From Asaia bogorensis (GTDB lineage Bacteria > Pseudomonadota > Alphaproteobacteria > Acetobacterales > Acetobacteraceae): a stretch of 22,066 bases of DNA. The stretch is taken from the NCBI GenBank assembly GCA_945886995.1, contig CAMCZJ010000020.1, forward strand, positions 1-22,066, written 5' to 3'. Under the pieces are notes generated by a model. It did not search any database. It was not told where the DNA came from and saw nothing but the letters and a program-made list of their open reading frames with translations. The position numbers and the translations under genes are program-made. Every line of letters starts with the position of its first letter. The first letter of the stretch is position 1. Of this stretch, positions 1-6,926 are shown piece after piece.

Positions 1-1013
1 ACCAATTGGCGCTGCTGCTGCGCCTGTTGGCGTGCCTGGCGCACCGCGGCATGTTCGGCGCCGCCCTGATAAAGCGGCACGGAAAGATTGGCGGTAACCT
101 GCGAACCAGTCTGGCGCGTGCCGCGGGCGTTATTATTGTCGAGCCTGAAGGTCTGGCCCTGGACGCTGACGGAGGGCAAAAGCGCGCCGAATTGAAGGTC
201 TATGTTTTCTACCGCTGCCGCTTCGTCAAACATGGCGGCAATGACGGTTGGGTTATTCGTGCTGGCCTTCTGCACCGCTTCCTGGGCGGAACGCACGGGC
301 GGGATCAAGGGTTGCGGCGGTACAACAGTATTCGGCGCCATGCCAATCAGGCGCTGGAAAACCGCGCGAGAGGATTGCCGATTGCCGTCTGCCTGTTCCA
401 GCGAAGCCCTGGCGCCAGCCAGGCGCGATTCCGCCTGCGCCACATCGGTGCGCGTGATTTCACCCACGCGGAAACGTTCATTGGTGGCCTGCAACTGACG
501 GTTCAGCACCTGCACGTTATTGGTGTTCAGGCGCACGACTTCCGTATCGCGGATCACCGCGACATAGGCCGCGACTGAATCAAGCAAGACCTGCTGTTCG
601 GTCGCAATCAGCCGGGAACGCTGGGCGTAAATCTGATTTTCCGCCCGCCTTGTGCCGGCAACGGTACGACCGCCGCGATAAATGGGCTGCGTCACGGCCC
701 CGGTCAGATTGGCGGTATTGCGTTCAACATCAGTGAAGCGCGAAAAAGGGCCATCACTGCCATCCACCCGCGTTCTGGTGGTGGCATCCGTATAGCCCCC
801 GGCGCCGGAGAAGGTGACACTCGGCCGCCAGCCCGCCAGGGCTTGGGGCAGGTTTTCATCTACAGCGCGCAGCTGCGCCCGCGCGGCAAGCAGGGCTGGA
901 TTGTTGGCATAAGCGGCCGCCAGGGCTTCCTGAAGGGATTGCGCCATTGCCCCAGCAAGCGGCACCAAGGTAAGCGCCGCCGACAGAAAAAGCGAAGCAC
1001 GAAAGCTTTTCAT
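1..1013 (-). CDS. tolC: TolC-family outer membrane efflux protein (3' end outside window)
   Basis: This is the outer-membrane channel component of type I secretion and RND/MFS efflux systems; the trimeric barrel spans the outer membrane and its helical tunnel crosses the periplasm. About 337 codons are visible with no in-frame stop, and the C-terminus lies beyond position 1. A signal peptide is clear: positive MKSFR, a hydrophobic stretch, then cleavage near AGAMA-QS. It is followed by the TolC-type opening SLQEALAAAYANNPALLAAR, and later by QPIYRGGRT, RVGEITRTDVAQAESRLA and VPLYQGGAEHAAVRQAR, the repeated outer-membrane-efflux pattern. The ATG at 1013 is chosen for the signal peptide. A pcm-like gene lies 135 nt upstream in the same direction, an arrangement common in alphaproteobacteria. 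Family assignment is firm; the substrate and partner pump cannot be told from here. Confidence 0.93.
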   Translation of the reverse strand, partial: MKSFRASLFLSAALTLVPLAGAMAQSLQEALAAAYANNPALLAARAQLRAVDENLPQALAGWRPSVTFSGAGGYTDATTRTRVDGSDGPFSRFTDVERNTANLTGAVTQPIYRGGRTVAGTRRAENQIYAQRSRLIATEQQVLLDSVAAYVAVIRDTEVVRLNTNNVQVLNRQLQATNERFRVGEITRTDVAQAESRLAGARASLEQADGNRQSSRAVFQRLIGMAPNTVVPPQPLIPPVRSAQEAVQKASTNNPTVIAAMFDEAAAVENIDLQFGALLPSVSVQGQTFRLDNNNARGTRQTGSQVTANLSVPLYQGGAEHAAVRQARQQAQQQRQL

Positions 1014-1030
1014 CAAGTGCAACCCCCACC

Positions 1031-1050
1031 CCCTGGTAAAACGACCAGGG
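1031..1050 (-). promoter_or_regulatory. Inverted repeat in the tolC leader
   Basis: A perfect 7-bp inverted repeat (CCCTGGT / ACCAGGG, 6-nt loop) ends 17 nt before the tolC start codon. Its 3' arm runs into the G-rich stretch that probably serves as ribosome-binding site. A second dyad, GTTCC (1054-1058) and GGAAC (1073-1077), lies just upstream. This could be an operator for an efflux repressor or an RNA hairpin affecting translation. The repeat is seen directly; its role is inferred. Confidence 0.35.
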
Positions 1051-1148
1051 TAAGTTCCGCAACAAAATACGTGGAACCAATCCCCAGTAAGGTTACAGCA
1101 TGCAAGGGCGGTTGCGCCAGCCCAGAGGCAATTACAACCAAAGCGTCC

Positions 1149-1808
1149 TCAAAAAGCGAAACTGGGATTCCGCTGAAAGGCCGGAAGGGGCGCGGCATGG
1201 GCCTCAAAGGCGATGCGCGGCGTAAAGCTGCCGCCGATATGGCGCACCAGCGTGGCGCGCGCCGGCGGCCCACCCGCCGTGACCAGCGCCACCAGCCGCC
1301 CGCCTTCAGCCAGCAGGGTTTCGATCGGGCGCGGAATGGCAGCAATGCCCCCTTCAATCACGATCACGTCAAATGGCCCAAGCCCTGGGGGCGGCTGAGA
1401 GGGGTCTTCACACAAAAGCCTGACCGAGACATTTGGCAGGAAGCGGGCCAGATTGCCCTGCGCCAAGCCATGCAGGCCCCGATCATCCTCGAGCGCGGTA
1501 ACACTACCCCCCATCGCAGCCAGAACGGCAGCGCCGAAGCCGCAACCCGCCCCCAAAACCAGGGTGCGATCCCCGCGGCGCATCTCCGCCAATTGAAACA
1601 GCCGCGCCATTACCATGGGCTGCATCAGAACACGCCCGCCCGGCAGGGGCACATCCGCATCCGCATAGGCGCGGGGCGCAAGCGATGGCGGCAGAAAGGC
1701 CTCACGCGGCAAATCGCCAAAGGCCGAGAGCAGGCGCGGGTCCTGCACCTGGTTGGGCCGCAATTGGCCATCCACCATGAACCGCCGAGCGCGTGCGAAA
1801 TCCATCAT
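1149..1808 (-). CDS. Protein-L-isoaspartate O-methyltransferase-like protein
   Basis: This 219-residue cytoplasmic protein belongs to the Pcm/PCMT family, which uses S-adenosylmethionine to methylate L-isoaspartyl residues in damaged proteins. The N-terminal block (FARARRFMVDGQLRPNQVQD, then PREAFLP) and the following LMQPMVMARLFQLAEM region match the alphaproteobacterial branch found next to tolC. The SAM-binding motif I (residues 83-97, LVLGAGCGFGAAVLA) departs from the classical form: the acidic residue after VL is missing, as is the Tyr of GxGSGY. Enzymatic activity on isoaspartate is therefore not assured. Two ATGs are tandem (1808 and 1805). An AAGGA ribosome-binding site at 1814-1818 fits either. 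The gene probably shares transcription with tolC downstream. Confidence 0.85.
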   Translation of the reverse strand: MMDFARARRFMVDGQLRPNQVQDPRLLSAFGDLPREAFLPPSLAPRAYADADVPLPGGRVLMQPMVMARLFQLAEMRRGDRTLVLGAGCGFGAAVLAAMGGSVTALEDDRGLHGLAQGNLARFLPNVSVRLLCEDPSQPPPGLGPFDVIVIEGGIAAIPRPIETLLAEGGRLVALVTAGGPPARATLVRHIGGSFTPRIAFEAHAAPLPAFQRNPSFAF

Positions 1809-1834
1809 GCCGATCCTTCAACCTTGTAGCCTCA

Positions 1835-1864
1835 CTTATAGGTGGCAGACCCCCACCCCGCCAA
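1835..1864 (-). promoter_or_regulatory. Probable sigma70 promoter of the pcm-like/tolC unit
   Basis: Reading the minus strand, TTGGCG (1864-1859) and TATAAG (1840-1835) are separated by 18 nt, with the -10 box 26 nt upstream of the ATG at 1808. The -10 box matches the consensus at 5 of 6 positions and the -35 at 4 of 6. It lies back to back with the tRNA-Cys promoter. This is pattern-based only. Confidence 0.42.
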
Positions 1865-1872
1865 GCGGGCGC

Positions 1873-1901
1873 TTGACCCAAAGCCGGCCCGGCCCGATAC
1901 A
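1873..1901 (+). promoter_or_regulatory. Probable promoter of tRNA-Cys
   Basis: TTGACC (1873-1878) and GATACA (1896-1901) are spaced 17 nt apart, 10 nt before the mature tRNA 5' end. The -35 box is strong (5 of 6) and the -10 box weak (3 of 6). Spacing and position fit a tRNA promoter. Confidence 0.45.
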
Positions 1902-1911
1902 GACTTTCGGT

Positions 1912-1985
1912 GGTCCGGTGGCCGAGTGGTCAGGCAAGGGTCTGCAAAACCCTCTACAGCGGTTCGATTCCGCTCCGGACCTCCA
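1912..1985 (+). tRNA. tRNA-Cys (anticodon GCA)
   Basis: The cloverleaf can be drawn by hand. The acceptor stem GGTCCGG (1912-1918) pairs with CCGGACC (1975-1981). The anticodon stem AGGGT/ACCCT encloses loop CTGCAAA with anticodon GCA at 1944-1946. The T arm carries the invariant GGTTCGATTCC. The 3' CCA is encoded (1983-1985). The gene is 74 nt and is followed by a run of six T (1992-1997), which may help end transcription. Confidence 0.97.
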
Positions 1986-2013
1986 AGGCGCTTTTTTGTG
2001 AAGCCGCAGGGCT

Positions 2014-2041
2014 TTGACATAAGGCGCTGCGCTGCTATTAG
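2014..2041 (+). promoter_or_regulatory. Probable sigma70 promoter of tRNA-Asn
   Basis: A perfect -35 box TTGACA (2014-2019) and a -10 box TATTAG (2036-2041) are spaced 16 nt apart, 16 nt before the mature tRNA-Asn 5' end. A G+C-rich discriminator (GCGCGCC) follows, as expected of stable-RNA promoters under growth-rate control. It implies that tRNA-Asn can be transcribed independently of tRNA-Cys. Confidence 0.65.
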
Positions 2042-2057
2042 GCGCGCCGGCTCCTGT

Positions 2058-2133
2058 TCCCCGATAGCTCAGCTGGTAGAGCGCGGGACTGTTAATCCCT
2101 AGGTCGTTGGTTCGAGTCCAACTCGGGGAGCCA
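2058..2133 (+). tRNA. tRNA-Asn (anticodon GTT)
   Basis: The acceptor stem TCCCCGA (2058-2064) pairs with TCGGGGA (2123-2129). The D arm has AGCTCAGCTGGTAGAGC. The anticodon loop CTGTTAA has GTT at 2091-2093. The T arm is GTTGGTTCGAGTCCAAC, and CCA is encoded at 2131-2133. It is 76 nt. The outermost anticodon-stem pair is a C/T mismatch, which should be tolerated. It lies 72 nt downstream of tRNA-Cys. Confidence 0.97.
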
Positions 2134-2325
2134 GATACCTCCCATTGAGAAATGATTTTCATGTCAGCCTCGGGGCGTCTCCGCCCGCGACCTGGCGCGT
2201 GCCCGATATGCTGATTTTTTGTTCGTTTGGTTATTTTTTGCTCAGAAAAATACCCTTTAAGCCCAGAACCGCGCCAATTACCGCCCCGACCCCATGGCAC
2301 ATGCCTTGCTAACCTCGCCAGTAGC
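2134..2325 (+). other. Leader region before the ABC operon
   Basis: About 190 nt separate tRNA-Asn from the ABC ATPase. The middle is unusually A+T-rich. It holds an imperfectly placed T-run (2215-2220) and a 7-bp A+T dyad, TATTTTT (2232-2238) / AAAAATA (2246-2252) with a 7-nt loop. A short G+C hairpin (GGGCG/CGCCC, 2173-2186) lies upstream of the T-run but is not adjacent to it, so it is not a good terminator. I cannot assign a -35/-10 pair with confidence. No coding sequence is seen. Confidence 0.4.
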
Positions 2326-2332
2326 GGGAGGA
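2326..2332 (+). promoter_or_regulatory. Ribosome-binding site that decides the ATPase start
   Basis: GGGAGGA is a near-perfect Shine-Dalgarno sequence. Seven nt later stands the in-frame CTG at 2340. No in-frame ATG, GTG or TTG occurs between the stop at 2322-2324 and the GTG at 2430, and nothing resembling a ribosome-binding site precedes that GTG. Confidence 0.7.
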
Positions 2333-2339
2333 CTGCGTT

Positions 2340-3425
2340 CTGAAAACAACCTCACTTCACCCAAGCGCACAGCAGCTTATCCTGAACGGTATTGTACACA
2401 GCTACGCCGCGCAGCGCGCCGTTGATGATGTGACCCTTGAGGTTAAGGCGGGCGAGCTTGTTGCCCTTTTGGGCCCTTCCGGCTGCGGCAAGACCACGCT
2501 TCTGCGCATTGTGGCGGGATTCATCCGCCAAGCTTCCGGGCAGGTGGTGATCGGCGATCGCGCGGTGGATGACTTGCCGCCTAACCGCCGCGAAGTCGGC
2601 ATCGTCTTCCAGAACTACGCATTATTTCCCCATATGACGGTCACTGAAAACATCGCCTATGGCCTGGTGGCGCGCGGCGCTAGCAAATCAGAGCAGCGCA
2701 GTAGAGTGGCTGAAATGCTTTCCATTGTGCGCATGGAAGGCTTTGCTGATCGCAAGCCGCGCCAGCTATCGGGCGGGCAGCAGCAGCGCATTGCGCTTGC
2801 GCGCGCCCTTGCCGTTCAGCCACGCATCCTTTTGCTGGATGAGCCTTTCGCGGCGCTCGATAAAAATCTGCGTCTCGATATGCAAATTGAAATCAAGCGT
2901 CTGCAGCGCCAATTTGGGCTCACCGCCATCCTGGTCACGCATGATCAGGAAGAAGCCATGTCCATTGCGGATCGGATTGCGGTGATGAACCGTGGACGCA
3001 TCGAACAATTGGGCACGCCAATTGCGATTTATGACGAACCCGCGACACCTTTCGTCAATAGCTTCATCGGTTCTTCGAATATTCTGGATGGCGTCGTTGA
3101 AGATGGCCAAGTGCGGCTCTCGGCTGGTGCCATTCTGCCGCTGAAAGCCGCTACGCATACGCCTTCAGGCAAGGTGCAGGTTTCCATCAGGCCAGAACAA
3201 CTCATGCTCCATCCGGATCCCGCGCCTGATCGCATTCCGGTTTCACTGACGCTCAGCCTGCCCATTGGCGGGCAATTGATCCATGACGTAGCGACCGCCG
3301 ATGGCAATACGCTCAAGGTCGCAACAGCGCGGCATCCCGGCGCCATTACCGCCATGCCTGGCACCTGGCATTGCGGCCTGACGCCCGAGGCAAAGCCTTC
3401 AATTTTTCGCACATCTTCAACCTGA
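2340..3425 (+). CDS. ABC importer ATP-binding protein (PotA/FbpC class), apparent CTG start
   Basis: This is the cytoplasmic ATPase of a polyamine/Fe3+/sulfate-class importer, powering uptake through the two permeases downstream. From the CTG it has 361 residues, normal for the family. Walker A GPSGCGKTT is at about 45-53, followed by the Q-loop in FQNYALFP, signature LSGGQQQR, Walker B ILLLDEP and the H-loop VTHDQEEA. The C-terminal third carries the TOBE-type regulatory domain (SSNILDGVV, then VQVSIRPEQLML). The GTG at 2430 would remove the first beta strand and the A-loop tyrosine (HSY, residues 20-22), so translation must begin upstream. CTG 2340 is the only candidate with a ribosome-binding site. 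The gene ends 17 nt before the binding-protein gene. The function class is firm; the substrate is unknown. Confidence 0.93.
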   Translation: MKTTSLHPSAQQLILNGIVHSYAAQRAVDDVTLEVKAGELVALLGPSGCGKTTLLRIVAGFIRQASGQVVIGDRAVDDLPPNRREVGIVFQNYALFPHMTVTENIAYGLVARGASKSEQRSRVAEMLSIVRMEGFADRKPRQLSGGQQQRIALARALAVQPRILLLDEPFAALDKNLRLDMQIEIKRLQRQFGLTAILVTHDQEEAMSIADRIAVMNRGRIEQLGTPIAIYDEPATPFVNSFIGSSNILDGVVEDGQVRLSAGAILPLKAATHTPSGKVQVSIRPEQLMLHPDPAPDRIPVSLTLSLPIGGQLIHDVATADGNTLKVATARHPGAITAMPGTWHCGLTPEAKPSIFRTSST

Positions 3426-3442
3426 CCCAAAGGAGATTTCCG

Positions 3443-4456
3443 ATGGCTTCCCGACGCCTTTTCCTTGCCGGCATTGCCGGCGCGCTGGCCGCGCCAAGCA
3501 TTGCCCGCGCTTCCGGTTCCATGACCGCCGCGATTTACCCAGGCACATGGGATGAAGCCTATCGCGAAATCGTCGCGCCACTCTTGCGCCAGCGCCATAA
3601 TGTCAGCGTCGCTTTCGACCCTCTTTTCGCGGTTGATCAGGTGGCAAAAGTGCGCGCGGCCCGCGGCGTGGCACCCTTTGATTGCTTCGTACTTGACCCT
3701 GGGCCGGCCGCAGCTGCCCGCCAAGCTGGCCTTTTCGAACCCATTGACGCGCGGCTGATCAGCAATGCATCCAAACTGCCCGATGGCATGCTGACCGCGG
3801 ATGCCGCTACCGTAAATGTCCAGGTTGTCGGTATTTGCTACAATCCAAAAAAATTCGCCGAACCCCCGAAAAGCTGGACCGATCTTTTCCGTTCCCCCTA
3901 CGTGGAAAGGCTGGGCTTGACCGGCTTCCAGACCACCTTTGGCACCGTTTCACTGATTGAAATGGCCAAGGCTTTTGGTGGTTCCATCACCAATATAGAA
4001 CCAATCTTCGCCAAGCTCAGGGAAGCACTGCCCAAGGTTGCTGCGGTTTCGGCGCCTGCCGCCTTGCCGGGGCTTTTCCAGCAGGGCCAGATTGACATCA
4101 TGTATACCAATACGAACAATGCAGCGACACTAAAGGGCCGCGGCGTTGACATTGCTTTTGTCGCGCCCAGCGAAGGGGCGATCACCTTTGCCACGACCCT
4201 CCACATCGTCAAGGGCGCTGAGAATAAGGCAAATGCGCATCGCTACATTGATGTCGCCCTTTCGGCAGAAGCACAAAGCCGCCTTCAGCTTGCGCCTTAC
4301 AATATGATCCCAGTCAATAAGGATGTTCAGCTGACACCAAACCTGGACATCAAATCCCTTGATGAATTGTCCAAGATGGTCACGCATGACTGGAACGTCA
4401 TCAATCCGCGCCGCGCAGCCTGGATTGATCGCTTCAATCGCGAAATCACAAAGTAG
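3443..4456 (+). CDS. ABC transporter periplasmic substrate-binding protein (family 1 type)
   Basis: This 337-residue protein is the ligand receptor of the importer. The start at ATG 3443 is set by AAAGGAG at 3430-3436. The N-terminus MASRRLFLAG carries a twin-arginine motif (SRRxFL) before a hydrophobic stretch, with a likely cleavage site after ARA (about residue 23), so export is probably by Tat. The mature part opens with MTAAIYPGTWDEAYREIVAP and has the PotD/FbpA-like fold signals VVGICYNPKKF, PKSWTDLF and the late NAHRYIDVALSAEAQSRL. The class commonly binds polyamines, iron or small organic acids; the residues visible here do not let me choose. The permease gene starts 5 nt after the stop. 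Confidence 0.9.
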   Translation: MASRRLFLAGIAGALAAPSIARASGSMTAAIYPGTWDEAYREIVAPLLRQRHNVSVAFDPLFAVDQVAKVRAARGVAPFDCFVLDPGPAAAARQAGLFEPIDARLISNASKLPDGMLTADAATVNVQVVGICYNPKKFAEPPKSWTDLFRSPYVERLGLTGFQTTFGTVSLIEMAKAFGGSITNIEPIFAKLREALPKVAAVSAPAALPGLFQQGQIDIMYTNTNNAATLKGRGVDIAFVAPSEGAITFATTLHIVKGAENKANAHRYIDVALSAEAQSRLQLAPYNMIPVNKDVQLTPNLDIKSLDELSKMVTHDWNVINPRRAAWIDRFNREITK

Positions 4457-4461
4457 GGATA

Positions 4462-5295
4462 ATGAAAGCAGCAGCGGTGGATTGGCGCCTGGCGGCGCCA
4501 TTGGGTATTGTTTACGCTGCGCTTTTCGCGGCGCCGCTGCTGCTGCTGCTCGGTATCTCCCTGCATGCGGATCAAGACCTGCAGCAATGGGGTCTTGAGA
4601 ATTGGGTCAAGTTTTGGGGTGATGCCTTCTATCGCGGCGTGGTGTGGGACACGCTGCGCTTGGGTATCGCGGCGGTTCTGGCCACGTCGTTATTCGCCTG
4701 GCCTTTGGCGGTCTTCTTCTGCGCCAGCAGTCCGCGGGTTCAGAAGGTTCTTCTTTTCATTATTCTGTTGCCCCTTTTGACATCTGTTGTCATCAGGACC
4801 TTTGCCTGGATCGTGATCCTCGCACGTGAAGGTGTGGTCAATCAGGTGGTCCTGGCTTTGGGGTTGAGTGCCACACCGCTCAGGCTTTTGCAGACAGAAG
4901 TGGGCCTGATCTTGGCACTGATGCAGATTGAAATGCCACTGATGCTGCTGCCCTTGATATCCGTGATGCGCGGGCTGGATCCCAATTTGATGGATGCCTC
5001 ACGCGCCTTGGGTGCAGGGCTCTGGCGAAGCTTCTTTCGCGTCATCCTTCCGCTCAGTCTGCCCGGTTGGATCGCGGGTGCAACACTGGTTTTTGCTTCA
5101 GCCTGCACCGCCTTTATCTCCCAATCCGTGATTGGGGGGGCAAGGCTTGTCTATCTGCCATCGCTTATCTGGCAACAGGCCATGGTTGTTTATGATTGGC
5201 CCTTTGCTGCGGTCTGTTCAGTGACGTTGCTGCTGACAGTGCTTGCCGGGATCATGCTTCTGAATTGGCTGGGCCGCTATGCAAGGACTGATTAA
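4462..5295 (+). CDS. ABC transporter permease, first subunit (PotB-like)
   Basis: This 277-residue inner-membrane protein has about six transmembrane helices: roughly 10-32, 64-88, 95-118, 143-168, 195-218 and 245-268. The cytoplasmic EAA loop that docks on the ATPase is at about 178-202 (DASRALGAGLWRSFFRVILP), with the expected glycine. It pairs with the next gene to form the translocation pore. The start codon lies 5 nt after the binding-protein stop, and the stop abuts the start of the second permease, so the operon is tightly coupled. Base composition is strikingly low in places: 25 of 60 bases are G or C at 4741-4800, by my count. Confidence 0.92.
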   Translation: MKAAAVDWRLAAPLGIVYAALFAAPLLLLLGISLHADQDLQQWGLENWVKFWGDAFYRGVVWDTLRLGIAAVLATSLFAWPLAVFFCASSPRVQKVLLFIILLPLLTSVVIRTFAWIVILAREGVVNQVVLALGLSATPLRLLQTEVGLILALMQIEMPLMLLPLISVMRGLDPNLMDASRALGAGLWRSFFRVILPLSLPGWIAGATLVFASACTAFISQSVIGGARLVYLPSLIWQQAMVVYDWPFAAVCSVTLLLTVLAGIMLLNWLGRYARTD

Positions 5296-6117
5296 ATGAT
5301 CCAGCGCAAGACATTTGCTGACCAAAGCTTCTCCTTCGTCTTTGGCACGCTCACCATTCTTGGTCTTCTTATCCTGATCGGCCCTGTGCTGATTGTGCTG
5401 ATCACCAGCTTCACCACCTCTGCCTCGCTTAAGTTTCCGCCGCCTGATCTGTCCTGGCGCTGGTATCAGGCACTGTTTGATGGCGCGCGATCAGCGCATA
5501 TTCACCGTGCCGCGGGAAACTCCCTTTGGGTTGCCAGCATGGCAACCTTGGGCGCAACCATTCTGTCGGTCCTGGCCGCCCTGGCCATTGGAAGGGCTCG
5601 CAATCCTTCGGCGCGGGCTTTGGAGGCTGCTTTCCTGTCGCCGCTTATACTGCCTTCACTTGCCTATGGGCTGGCGACGCTCATGTTCTTTGCGCTGCTT
5701 GGCTTGCGTCCGTCACTGACGCATTTGATTGGTGGCCATCTTGTTGTCATAGCGCCTTTCATATTCCGGACAACGCTCGCGACCGTGGTTCAATTGGAAC
5801 CAGCGCTGCTGGAAAGTTCTGCCAGCCTGGGCGCGGGCCGGATCATGACCTTCCGGCGGATCACGCTGCCGCTCATCGCGCCTGGTATCTTCGCCGGGGC
5901 CTTCCTGGCTTTCGTTGCGTCCATGGATAATGTGCCGGTTTCGCTGTTTCTTTCCAGCGCCAGAACAGACATGCTGCCGATCAGAATGTGGGGCATGATG
6001 GAAAGCACGCTGGATGTGCGCGTAGCCGCAGTTTCAGGCGTGCTTATCCTGGCCATCCTTGTCCTGATGTTCTTGATGGATCGCCTGACCGGCCTTACGC
6101 GACGCATGACCAGTTGA
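5296..6117 (+). CDS. ABC transporter permease, second subunit (PotC-like)
   Basis: This 273-residue inner-membrane protein is the partner of the preceding permease. About six hydrophobic helices are seen, the first at about 17-38. The EAA loop lies at about 173-197 (ESSASLGAGRIMTFRRITLP). PotC-type landmarks are the proline-rich FPPPDLSWRWYQALF segment after helix 1 and the MDNVPVSLFLSSA segment late in the protein. The ATG follows the upstream TAA with no gap (TAAATG), indicating reinitiation coupling. It is the last gene of the operon. Downstream only a weak bulged hairpin (6118-6143) without a T-run is seen. Confidence 0.92.
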   Translation: MIQRKTFADQSFSFVFGTLTILGLLILIGPVLIVLITSFTTSASLKFPPPDLSWRWYQALFDGARSAHIHRAAGNSLWVASMATLGATILSVLAALAIGRARNPSARALEAAFLSPLILPSLAYGLATLMFFALLGLRPSLTHLIGGHLVVIAPFIFRTTLATVVQLEPALLESSASLGAGRIMTFRRITLPLIAPGIFAGAFLAFVASMDNVPVSLFLSSARTDMLPIRMWGMMESTLDVRVAAVSGVLILAILVLMFLMDRLTGLTRRMTS

Positions 6118-6226
6118 AGGCAGGCCGGGCTCACGCCTGACCTACATGGGTAACGCGCCAAAGCGGTGAAGACGCCATAAAAACGAGCGTGAACCACCAA
6201 GACGGATCCCGCCATCAAAAAGGCGT

Positions 6227-6253
6227 CCGGGCGGCGCAATGTTCACCGCCCGG
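6227..6253 (-). terminator. Possible terminator of the small membrane-protein gene
   Basis: An 8-bp perfect inverted repeat (CCGGGCGG 6227-6234 / CCGCCCGG 6246-6253, 11-nt loop) lies just past the stop of the minus-strand gene ending at 6268. On the minus strand it is followed, after five bases, by TTTTT. The gap before the T-run makes it imperfect. Confidence 0.42.
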
Positions 6254-6267
6254 CACTACCTTCCAAA

Positions 6268-6726
6268 TCACGCGGTTGCGGCGCGGCGCAAGCGCCGACG
6301 CAGCGAAAACGCCATCATCGTCGCGCCGGCAAAAAGCGGAATATATGCCAATCCAGGATCAACCTTAACGCTGCGCACATTGGCCATTTTCAACATGGTC
6401 TGGCGGATGCCAGTCCATGGATCAAGCGCCATCATGAAACCCAAAAGAGCCGGCGCCAGAACCAGCAATATGGCAATGATCGTTGCCTGTTCAGCATAGC
6501 GCGCCAGTGACGGTACGAAGCGGGTGGCCACCGCCGCAGCCAAGGCGCCAAAGGCTATCAAGCTCATGATCGGCAGTTTACTGAAAAGCGAAAGGCCGAA
6601 TCTTGGGCCGCCTGGCCCGAAAAACGTTACCGCCGGCAGGAAATAGGCCACCAGCACGACAAGTACGCCGCCCAGCAATAGCCCCATTTCCATCCCATCG
6701 GATTTTTCCCGCGCTGCTTCCAACAT
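6268..6726 (-). CDS. Small hypothetical membrane protein, four predicted helices
   Basis: I do not recognise this 152-residue protein. It has four hydrophobic segments at about 14-34, 51-70, 80-100 and 124-142. Between helices 1 and 2 is a glycine/proline loop (TFFGPGGPRFGLSLFSK); the C-terminus is short and arginine-rich (SLRRRLRRAA). The ATG at 6726 is supported by GGGAGAAAAAG a few bases upstream. A likely promoter lies at 6787-6815 and a possible terminator just after the stop, so it may be a single-gene unit. Its neighbours, an importer operon on the other strand and dnaE2 upstream, give no functional hint. It is probably in the inner membrane, judged from hydrophobicity alone. Confidence 0.75.
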   Translation of the reverse strand: MLEAAREKSDGMEMGLLLGGVLVVLVAYFLPAVTFFGPGGPRFGLSLFSKLPIMSLIAFGALAAAVATRFVPSLARYAEQATIIAILLVLAPALLGFMMALDPWTGIRQTMLKMANVRSVKVDPGLAYIPLFAGATMMAFSLRRRLRRAATA

Positions 6727-6786
6727 GTCTTTTTCTCCCTGTTCGGATCACCGCCATCCAACGACGCATCACCCCGCCAGATGGAA

Positions 6787-6815
6787 TATTTATGACATAA
6801 TTGTAACTTTACCAA
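6787..6815 (-). promoter_or_regulatory. Possible promoter of the small membrane-protein gene
   Basis: On the minus strand TTGGTA (6815-6810) and TAAATA (6792-6787) are spaced 17 nt apart inside the only A+T-rich stretch of this intergenic region. The elements match the consensus only partly (4 of 6 and 3 of 6). Confidence 0.3.
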
Positions 6816-6926
6816 TCTGGGAGGGCAAGGTGGTTCCTGGAACGGCGGCGCGGGGCCCATCAGCGCTTGGGTGCCTTTAGTACGCTTTCCGTTCGCATCC
6901 CCTCACCGGATGGACGCTGGGGCATC

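Noticed and set aside
843..1829. Plus-strand open frame opposite the pcm-like gene and the start of tolC
   Set aside because: It covers two recognisable minus-strand genes and the spacer between them, and encodes a low-complexity basic product.
2210..2252. Possible LexA box in GTTCGTTTGGTTATT
   Set aside because: Only one GTTC half-site is present; the second half reads TATT and does not match.
6118..6143. Terminator after the second permease
   Set aside because: The hairpin is short, bulged and lacks a T-run. It may still contribute, but it does not support a feature call.
2134..6267. Genomic island bounded by a duplicated tRNA-Asn 3' end
   Set aside because: I looked for a copy of the tRNA 3' terminus near 6118-6267 and 6727-6960 and found none; no integrase is present.
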